9,979 nucleotides of DNA from Dehalobacter sp. CP. Lineage in GTDB: Bacteria; Bacillota_B; Desulfitobacteriia; Desulfitobacteriales; Syntrophobotulaceae. Below the pieces are notes generated by a model. It worked only from the letters and a program-made list of their open reading frames with translations. It was not told the DNA's origin and made no database searches. The stretch covers positions 1-9,979 of the forward strand of contig VMEE01000084.1 in NCBI GenBank assembly GCA_009910795.1, read 5' to 3'. Both the position numbers and the translations under genes were made by a program. Positions 1 to 5,208 of this stretch are shown in pieces (the stretch's first letter is position 1; every line of letters begins with the position of its first letter).

Positions 1-37
1 AGCTACCAAGGGCGCCGTTTATATACATTGGCGAAAT

Positions 38-132
38 AGAATATATTCTTGTATTTTGTATATAGAATATGTATTGATTAGAATTTTTTATATTTCTAGT
101 AAGTTTTGTATATACAATAAACACTTAAGTAC
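38..132 (+). promoter_or_regulatory. Repeat-rich promoter/operator region of the AbrB-PhoU gene
   Basis: This AT-rich stretch stands out against the GC-rich coding DNA. It holds a perfect 12-bp palindrome AGAATATATTCT (38-49), a second perfect 12-bp palindrome TTGTATATACAA (106-117), and a direct repeat TTTTGTATATANAATA at 54-69 and 104-119 that matches at 15 of 16 bases with starts exactly 50 bp apart. A TTAAGTAC element (125-132) is centred about 26 bases before the ATG at 155, the distance expected of a TATA box for a leaderless transcript. TTTATATA (18-25) and TTTTTTATATTT (about 84-95) are other TATA-like candidates and could serve this gene or a divergent gene beyond the window. I infer regulator binding sites; AT-rich DNA makes short palindromes easy to find by chance. 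Confidence 0.5.
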
Positions 133-154
133 GTTCGTGAAACCGGACAATACC

Positions 155-1165
155 ATGAACACCGAGGTCCGCCGGGTGCAGAAGACCGGGGCGTCAACGT
201 TGACCGTTTCACTTCCGAAGAACTGGGTGGACTCCTCGGGCCTGAAAGCGGGCGATCAGGTCTCCATGAGCGTGCAGATGGACGGGACGATACTCCTGGA
301 CACCAGCATGGAACGCCGGAGGGAGACGATCATGAAGGAGATCTGGACCGACGGGGAGGAGAGTGAGGAGCACCTCACCCGCAAGCTCATCGGCGCCTAT
401 CTGGTCGGTTATAATGTGATCGAGGTGCGCTCCAAGGACCGTATGGAGCCGGAGGCCAAGAGCGCCATCCGGGAGTTCTCACGATTGGCCATAGGGCCAG
501 AGGTGGTGGAGGAAAATGCCAACAGCGTTCTCATGCACGACCTTTCTGACCCGGTGGAGCTGCCGCAGGAGAAGTGCGTGCGCCGCATGCACCTCATCGT
601 AAGGAGCATGCATGCTGATGCCATAGAGGCGCTGTGCGAAGAGGACGAAGGTCTGGCAGAGGACGTCATCGACCGCGATACGGACGTCGATCGGCTATAC
701 TGGATGGCGGTTAAGCAGAACAACCTGATCGCCCGGGACCGCAAGCTGGGAGACCGCATGGGCCTGGATATCTTCGGTTCGAACGACCTTATGCTGGTGG
801 CCCGCGGTATCGAGCGGATAGGCGATCACGCGGTGCGTATCGCGAGGAACGCGCTCATCAGCGCGGAGGACCCGGACAAGCTTCCCAATGCCGGGGAGAT
901 CAGGAAGCTGAGCGCGGAGGCCATGAAGGTCCTGGAAAAGGGAATGGACGCACTGTTCCGGAAGGACATTGCCGAGGCTAACGAGGTCATTGACGAGGGA
1001 AGGGACGTGGTCAAGCGCTGTGAGAAGCTCGGTCAAGGGACGAGAGCCAAGGACAGCCGGGAAGCGATAATAATTAACATGGTCATGGACTCCATAATAC
1101 GTTCGACGATGTACGCGGTGGACATCGCGGAGATAGCCATCAACGGCGCGATGCGCGGCGATTGA
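155..1165 (+). CDS. phoU: AbrB-PhoU phosphate uptake regulator
   Basis: A 336-residue archaeal PhoU-family protein with an N-terminal AbrB/SpoVT-type swapped-hairpin domain (about residues 1-50; RVQKTGASTLTVSLPKNWV is the signature). A linker helix region follows, then a PhoU helical domain (about 140-330). The metal-binding-type motif ERIGDHAVRIARN lies at 220-232. The second PhoU repeat around 311-330 (MDSIIRSTMYAVDIAEIAIN) is degenerate and keeps only part of the motif. PhoU proteins damp Pst phosphate transport and signalling; the AbrB domain suggests this one also binds DNA. The frame stays open back to TTG 56, but family alignment begins at ATG 155. There is no Shine-Dalgarno, and TTAAGTAC sits about 26 bases upstream, so a leaderless ATG start fits; GTG 137 is the alternative. 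No pst gene is inside the window; one could lie upstream. The gene ends 21 bp before a convergent gene. Confidence 0.88.
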   Translation: MNTEVRRVQKTGASTLTVSLPKNWVDSSGLKAGDQVSMSVQMDGTILLDTSMERRRETIMKEIWTDGEESEEHLTRKLIGAYLVGYNVIEVRSKDRMEPEAKSAIREFSRLAIGPEVVEENANSVLMHDLSDPVELPQEKCVRRMHLIVRSMHADAIEALCEEDEGLAEDVIDRDTDVDRLYWMAVKQNNLIARDRKLGDRMGLDIFGSNDLMLVARGIERIGDHAVRIARNALISAEDPDKLPNAGEIRKLSAEAMKVLEKGMDALFRKDIAEANEVIDEGRDVVKRCEKLGQGTRAKDSREAIIINMVMDSIIRSTMYAVDIAEIAINGAMRGD

Positions 1166-1172
1166 ACCTGCC

Positions 1173-1178
1173 TTTTTT
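1173..1178 (+). terminator. Short T-tract in the convergent gap
   Basis: Six consecutive T residues lie just after the phoU stop codon, in the 21-bp gap shared with the convergent AhpD-like gene. Archaeal RNA polymerase can terminate at U-rich runs without a hairpin, so this is a plausible terminator for the plus-strand gene. There is no matching T-run on the minus strand in this gap. Confidence 0.3.
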
Positions 1179-1186
1179 ACAGGCCC

Positions 1187-1408
1187 CTATTTCACTTCCT
1201 CAGCGGCCTTTATGGCGTTCTCCACGAACTCGGCCATCCGCTGGTCTCCGGCCGCGCTTATCTTGCCGGCGATCATTATGCACTTGCGTATGTCCTCCTC
1301 GCTCGCCCCCAGTCCTTTAGCCTTCCCCAGATGATGCATGAAGCACGGCTGGCAGTGACCGGCCACCGAAGCGGCTATGGCCACCAGTTCGAACGTCCTC
1401 TCGTCCAT
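1187..1408 (-). CDS. Small AhpD/carboxymuconolactone decarboxylase-type protein
   Basis: A 73-residue protein carrying the core of the carboxymuconolactone decarboxylase/AhpD fold. The AhpD-type active-site pattern appears complete: Glu7, then Cys19-Gln-Pro-Cys22, then His26, with spacing equal to E118/C130/C133/H137 of mycobacterial AhpD. The CxxC pair suggests a thiol-disulfide or peroxidase-reductant role; the true substrate is unknown for most such small proteins. They usually assemble as trimers or hexamers, so the short length is normal. The frame opens at TTG 1426, but ATG 1408 is preceded by GGAGTTGATC (1420 to 1411), nearly the archaeal Shine-Dalgarno GGAGGTGATC, which fixes the start. 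It lies 99 bp downstream of the NifV-type gene on the same strand. A TATA-like ATTAAGC around 1446-1452, or TTATACT around 1472-1478, could give it its own promoter. Confidence 0.85.
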   Translation of the reverse strand: MDERTFELVAIAASVAGHCQPCFMHHLGKAKGLGASEEDIRKCIMIAGKISAAGDQRMAEFVENAIKAAEEVK

Positions 1409-1410
1409 TA

Positions 1411-1420
1411 GATCAACTCC
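1411..1420 (-). promoter_or_regulatory. Shine-Dalgarno that decides the AhpD-like start
   Basis: Read on the minus strand this is GGAGTTGATC, one mismatch from the GGAGGTGATC complement of the archaeal 16S 3' end. Its GGAG core lies 8 bases before ATG 1408. It would fall inside the coding frame if translation began at TTG 1426, which argues for the shorter product. Confidence 0.65.
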
Positions 1421-1507
1421 AGCCAAGAAACATCATACCGCTAGCTTAATGATTTTCAGCTGTACGTTGACAGTATAACCGGGGAGGGGAGGAAAACGAA
1501 CGAGCGA

Positions 1508-2689
1508 TCAGCCTGAACGCATCACCTGATTGTCTCCCACCTGGAAGTCCTGGTAGATGTAGATCAGCTCATTTTCCGATAGAGAACGTTTCAGCGCTAT
1601 GGAGTTGGCCCGGACCTGGTCCAGTATCTTCTGCGCCAGCTCGTCGTCCACCTCGATCCCCTTGTTGGCCAGTATCTGCTTCACGGTGTGCCGTCCGGAA
1701 TGCTTCCCGATGACGATCTTCCGGGACAGCCCGACCTCCTCCGGCGTGTACGGTTCGTAGTTGCTTAGATACTTGATCACGCCGTCGGTGTGGATGCCGG
1801 CCTCGTGCGCGAAGCAGTTGGTCCCGATGATAGGCTTCCAGCCGGGGATCTCTCGGGCGGACGATTTCGCCACGTACTCCGCCACCTCCCGGAAGCGCTC
1901 CGTCCGGTAGTTCACGTCCATGTGCAACAGGTGCTTGGCGCACATGATTATCTCCTCCAGGGGGGTGTTCCCGGTGCGCTCGCCGATGCCCATGACGGTG
2001 GTGCTGACGAACTTGGCGCCCGCCTGGACCCCTGCCACGGCGTTCGCCGTGGCCATTCCGAAGTCGTTGTGGGTGTGCATCTCGATGTCTATGCCCACCG
2101 CTTCCCGCAGCGCTTTGATCTCATCGTAAGCGCGTCTCGGTTCCAGTAGTCCGATGGTGTCGCAGTAGCGCAGTCGGTTGGCCCCGGCCTCCTTGGCCGC
2201 CTTGCCGAACTCTATCAGGAACGCAGGGTCCGCCCGGGAGGCGTCCTCGGCGTTGCATGAGATGTACAGCCCGTGGTCCTTGGCGTACTCCACGCTCTCC
2301 ACGACCTTCTCCAGGACCCATTCCCTGGTCTTCATCAGCTTGTTCTTGATGTGTATGTCGGAAGAGGACATGGAGATGGCCACAGAGTCCACATCGCAAT
2401 CGATGGAGTGCGCCACGTCCTCCTTGCTGGCCCGATTCCAACCGAGGATGGAGGCGTCCAATCCCAGGGAGGCGATCTTCTTGACCGCCAGCTTCTCATC
2501 CCCGCCCATGGCGGGTATCCCGGCCTCGATCTGCTGGACGCCCAGCTCGTCCAGGAGCTTGGCGATCCTTAGCTTCTCCAAGTTGGCGAAGACTATGCCG
2601 GCGGCCTGTTCACCATCACGTAACGTGGTATCGCAGGTGATCAGGGGGCTCTTCTCGAACTTGGCAAGGATCTCGGACCGATCTCTCAT
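1508..2689 (-). CDS. NifV-type homocitrate synthase family enzyme
   Basis: A 393-residue enzyme of the DRE-TIM metallolyase family that condenses acetyl-CoA with a 2-oxoacid. Visible motifs: CDTTLRDGEQ at 19-28 (catalytic Arg24, metal-binding Asp25), the metal-binding HxH in MHTHND (His205, His207), GIGERTGN at 234-241, and AHEAGIHTDG at 294-303. The NifV-like phrases GIPAMGGDE (57-65) and AEDASRADPAF (147-157) favour homocitrate synthase over 2-isopropylmalate or citramalate synthase. The protein stops after the accessory subdomains, so the C-terminal leucine/isoleucine regulatory domain is absent. Without nif genes nearby, likely roles are homocitrate for coenzyme B in a methanogen (the AksA role) or for lysine-type 2-oxoacid elongation; citrate (Re)-synthase is a less likely relative. 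The frame extends to TTG 2788, but ATG 2689 has AAGGT at 2700 to 2696 and family alignment begins there. Confidence 0.82.
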   Translation of the reverse strand: MRDRSEILAKFEKSPLITCDTTLRDGEQAAGIVFANLEKLRIAKLLDELGVQQIEAGIPAMGGDEKLAVKKIASLGLDASILGWNRASKEDVAHSIDCDVDSVAISMSSSDIHIKNKLMKTREWVLEKVVESVEYAKDHGLYISCNAEDASRADPAFLIEFGKAAKEAGANRLRYCDTIGLLEPRRAYDEIKALREAVGIDIEMHTHNDFGMATANAVAGVQAGAKFVSTTVMGIGERTGNTPLEEIIMCAKHLLHMDVNYRTERFREVAEYVAKSSAREIPGWKPIIGTNCFAHEAGIHTDGVIKYLSNYEPYTPEEVGLSRKIVIGKHSGRHTVKQILANKGIEVDDELAQKILDQVRANSIALKRSLSENELIYIYQDFQVGDNQVMRSG

Positions 2690-2695
2690 CAGCTT

Positions 2696-2734
2696 ACCTT
2701 CTGCTTCGCCGCCCATGCGGAACGTGATATTTGG
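2696..2734 (-). promoter_or_regulatory. Proximal promoter and Shine-Dalgarno of the NifV-type gene
   Basis: On the minus strand CCAAATATC (2734 to 2726) is TATA-like, centred 40 bases before ATG 2689, and AGAAGGT (2702 to 2696) resembles a Shine-Dalgarno 7 bases before it. Together they predict a leader of about 14 bases and support the 2689 start. A second TATA-like TATTTATT (2844 to 2837) could give a leader of about 125 bases instead. Confidence 0.4.
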
Positions 2735-2767
2735 CCGAGTCGCCCCTTTTCGGACAGAGTGGCAGAA

Positions 2768-2780
2768 AGGGAGTCTCCCT
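2768..2780. repeat. Perfect palindrome AGGGAGTCTCCCT
   Basis: Six-base arms flank a single central T, in the 219-bp gap between pelota and the NifV-type gene, about 80 bases upstream of ATG 2689. It could be an operator for a dimeric regulator or, if transcribed from the distal promoter, a short leader hairpin. An outer GACAG/CTGTC pair (2753-2757 and 2779-2783) partly overlaps it. The rest of this gap shows no gene. Confidence 0.45.
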
Positions 2781-2908
2781 GTCGACAACTATCTTCCAAA
2801 GAGCCCTGGACCTCGGTAAATGGACGGCAAAAGCTCAATAAATAGGACCGTACAAAAGGGTTTCGGACCTTAGCATACCGTGGATGGCCCGAACGATGTG
2901 GAGCGATT

Positions 2909-3949
2909 TCAATTGGACATCTTGTAGCGGAGCAGCGCCGCCATGCCACCTAGCGCTTCCAGCTTCTTCCCGCCCTCGTGCAGCTCGCTGACGATGGTCA
3001 CCCGACCGCGGGCGTCCTCCACTGAACGCATGAGCGCCTCCACGTCCTTCTCGCGGACCAGGGAGTCCAGTATTAGAAGCTGCTCCACCGCTCCGGCCTT
3101 GGTCGCCTCCCTCACTTCCTTGGGCCCATAGGTAGCAAGGCCGTCCGTCCCCACCTGCTCCAGGAGCTTCTCCACCAGCTCCGTCTCCTCGGCCACCCGG
3201 GAATCCTTCAGCACCTCGGTGCCCATCCCTCTCTTCATAAGTTCCTGGATGCCGGTCATTCCTGACTGCCCTGTATGGTACAAGCAGGCCCGGGAGAACA
3301 TCTCCGGCTCCTTCTCCTTGCCCTTGGCGATAAGGGTCTCCTTGGCAAAACCGGGACCCAGGATAATGATCGGAACACCCGGCGAGTAGGCCTGCTTGGC
3401 CTTGACGATTATTTCGCCGAAGTAATCCCCCTCCTCCTTGGTGGCGTACATCTTGCCATGGCCGCCAGCGAAGATGTCCGCCAGCTTCTGCACCCCGAAC
3501 TGGCGCATGACCGCCACAGTCGCTTCGTCATCGTCCAGGGAGATGAACATGACGCTGGGCTTCTTGGAGTCCTCCACCGCCCGGCGCACCCGGTCCAGCT
3601 GCGACGGCTTCCACTGCTGCTTTATCACCGACAGCACCTCCCCCTCCTCCATCAGCAGGGTGTGATAGGAACCGACGTCCTGCGGACCTTCCTCGATCAC
3701 ACCTAATAACCGCAGCCGATTATCGAACTCCCCGAACTCCACCTTTTCGAGACGTATCCCTAGCGTCATCCGCTTCTTTTCGCCCCTCTCTGCACGTATT
3801 TTATCCGATTTCGCCTCTTCGCGGCGATACGTGGATGCGTACACCAGGTCACCCGGGGTCAGGATGTTGTAGAGATGCCAAAGGTCGTCGGACACCTCCA
3901 CCTGCATCTTGATCTCACCCTTGAACCGGTCCTGGTGCAGTACCTTCAT
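2909..3949 (-). CDS. pelA: Pelota (aPelota/Dom34), ribosome rescue factor
   Basis: A 346-residue eRF1 paralogue that enters the A site of stalled ribosomes and, with aEF1A and ABCE1, splits them for recycling and no-go mRNA surveillance in the cytoplasm. The three domains are visible. The N-terminal Sm-like domain covers about 1-125 (MKVLHQDRFKG, then LWHLYNIL at 23-30). The central domain covers about 130-255, with ILGPGFAKE at 196-204, and has no GGQ peptide-release motif, as expected for pelota rather than aRF1. The C-terminal domain covers about 256-346, with AVEQLLILD at 287-295 and LGGMAALLRY at 333-342. Length is normal for archaea. ATG 3961 is four codons further upstream in frame, but family proteins begin at MKVL, and a TATA-like ATAAAT (3979 to 3974) lies 27 bases before ATG 3949, which suggests a leaderless mRNA. 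Confidence 0.95.
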   Translation of the reverse strand: MKVLHQDRFKGEIKMQVEVSDDLWHLYNILTPGDLVYASTYRREEAKSDKIRAERGEKKRMTLGIRLEKVEFGEFDNRLRLLGVIEEGPQDVGSYHTLLMEEGEVLSVIKQQWKPSQLDRVRRAVEDSKKPSVMFISLDDDEATVAVMRQFGVQKLADIFAGGHGKMYATKEEGDYFGEIIVKAKQAYSPGVPIIILGPGFAKETLIAKGKEKEPEMFSRACLYHTGQSGMTGIQELMKRGMGTEVLKDSRVAEETELVEKLLEQVGTDGLATYGPKEVREATKAGAVEQLLILDSLVREKDVEALMRSVEDARGRVTIVSELHEGGKKLEALGGMAALLRYKMSN

Positions 3950-3971
3950 TGCCCTGGTCATGCCTTACCGG

Positions 3972-4114
3972 GCATTTATGGTTGTCCCAAAGCGTCCGAG
4001 ATTGGACAATCCCCCCGCGTAACTACCGTAAATCCCGACGGACTGTAGGCATCCAGACAAAAGGGTTCCAGCTGGGTTTGGAATCTCAGTAAGCATTAAG
4101 TACCCTACAATGCT
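3972..4114. promoter_or_regulatory. Divergent pelA / carA promoter region
   Basis: This gap of about 180 bp separates two divergent genes. For pelA, ATAAAT (minus strand, 3979 to 3974) is centred 27 bases before ATG 3949. For carA, TTAAGTAC (4096-4103) is centred about 30 bases before ATG 4129. Neither start has a convincing Shine-Dalgarno, so both mRNAs may be leaderless. Inverted repeats seen here are AGCATT/AATGCT (4092-4097 and 4109-4114), which brackets the carA box; GATTG/CAATC (4000-4004 and 4007-4011); and TTGTCC/GGACAA (3982-3987 and 4004-4009). They could be regulator sites; the latter two overlap and are weak. Confidence 0.45.
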
Positions 4115-4128
4115 ACCGTGGATTTCTG

Positions 4129-5208
4129 ATGGCGAAGTGCTTCCTGGTTCTCGAGGACGGGACTATCATGGAGGGCACGGGATTTGGTTCCATGGAGAAC
4201 ACCTCCGGGGAGGTGGTCTTCAGCACTGGCATGACCGGCTATCAGGAAGGCCTGACCGACCCTTCATTCCGCGGCCAAATTCTGACGATGTCCTACCCCC
4301 TCATCGGTAATTATGGTGTTAATCTAAAGGACAATGAGTCCGAGAAGGTGCAGGTCAGCGGTTTCGTGGTGCGGGAACTTTGCGATTCTCCCACCGATGT
4401 CTACGGAGGAAAGGACCTCGATTCCTTCCTTAGGGAGAACGGGATACCCGGTATCGCCGGGGTGGACACCCGTTCCCTCATCATCAAGATCAGGAACGCC
4501 GGGACGATGAAGGGCGCCATCGTCTACGAGGGCGATGTCGAAGAACATTTGGAGCGTATACGGAAGATGCCCTACCCCTCCGAAGGCAATCTGGTCGGGG
4601 AGGTCAGCCCGAAGAAGGTCCATCATTTTCCCAAGGAAGGCGCCAAGAAGGTGGCGCTCTTTGACTGCGGCGCCAAGAACAATATCATCAATGAGCTGAG
4701 GAAACGCTTCGAGCTGTACCAGCTTCCTTACGATACCCCGGTGAAATTCTTCCGCGACCACGAGGTCGACGGATTATTCTTGTCAAACGGACCGGGCGAC
4801 CCGGCCCATCCCGCCCTGCAGGAGACGGTGATCAGCAACGTGCGGAAGCTGAAGGACGATTACCCGATAATGGGTATATGCATGGGCAACCAGTTGCTCT
4901 GCCAGGTCTTTGGCGGAACGACCTACAAGATGAAGTTCGGGCACCGCGGCGCCAACCAGCCGGTCAAGTACAAGGACCGGGTCTTCATAACATCCCAGAA
5001 CCACGGTTATGCGGTCGACCCGGAGAGCATCCAGGGCTCCGGAATGGAGGTGGAGCAGGTCAACGTCAACGACGGCACTGTGGAGGGCATGCGCCACAAG
5101 GAACTGCCCATCTTCTGCGTGCAGTACCACCCAGAGGCTCGGCCGGGACCGGCTGATACACGATTCCTCTTCGACGATTATGCTAAAATGCTGGAGGCGA
5201 GGAAGTGA
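4129..5208 (+). CDS. carA: Carbamoyl phosphate synthetase small (glutaminase) subunit
   Basis: A 359-residue subunit that hydrolyses glutamine and channels ammonia to CarB. The N-terminal CPSase small-chain domain spans about 1-150 (TGMTGYQEGLTDPSF at 33-47, GIPGIAGVDTRSLI at 105-118). A class I glutamine amidotransferase domain spans about 172-359. The nucleophile is Cys251 in MGICMGNQLL, and the rest of the triad is His334 and Glu336 in VQYHPEA. The oxyanion-type loop is SNGPGDP at 219-225. Asn254 stands where E. coli has His in CLGHQ; that position is variable in the family and the triad is complete. Length is close to the E. coli subunit, about 20 residues shorter. The start at ATG 4129 matches the family and lacks a Shine-Dalgarno. 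The stop overlaps the carB start by four bases (GTGA), implying coupled translation. Confidence 0.97.
   Translation: MAKCFLVLEDGTIMEGTGFGSMENTSGEVVFSTGMTGYQEGLTDPSFRGQILTMSYPLIGNYGVNLKDNESEKVQVSGFVVRELCDSPTDVYGGKDLDSFLRENGIPGIAGVDTRSLIIKIRNAGTMKGAIVYEGDVEEHLERIRKMPYPSEGNLVGEVSPKKVHHFPKEGAKKVALFDCGAKNNIINELRKRFELYQLPYDTPVKFFRDHEVDGLFLSNGPGDPAHPALQETVISNVRKLKDDYPIMGICMGNQLLCQVFGGTTYKMKFGHRGANQPVKYKDRVFITSQNHGYAVDPESIQGSGMEVEQVNVNDGTVEGMRHKELPIFCVQYHPEARPGPADTRFLFDDYAKMLEARK
5193..5197 (+). promoter_or_regulatory. Shine-Dalgarno deciding the carB GTG start
   Basis: GGAGG lies within the last codons of carA, 7 bases before GTG 5205. It supports the GTG start that overlaps the carA stop, as opposed to a downstream ATG, and fits translational coupling of the two subunits. 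Confidence 0.75.

Noticed and set aside
56..154. N-terminal extension of the PhoU-type protein from TTG 56
   Set aside because: The extra residues come from AT-rich promoter-like DNA with palindromes; the AbrB domain begins at ATG 155.
2690..2788. N-terminal extension of the NifV-type enzyme from TTG 2788 or ATG 2716
   Set aside because: A Shine-Dalgarno and family alignment point to ATG 2689, and the extension covers promoter-like elements.
2689..2949. 86-codon minus-strand frame between pelota and the NifV-type gene
   Set aside because: It overlaps the pelota end and crosses the promoter region, and has no recognisable domain or clear start signal.
4252..4260. Possible defect in CarA because Asn replaces His beside the catalytic Cys251
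   Set aside because: That position is not part of the Cys-His-Glu triad and varies among class I glutamine amidotransferases; all triad residues are present.
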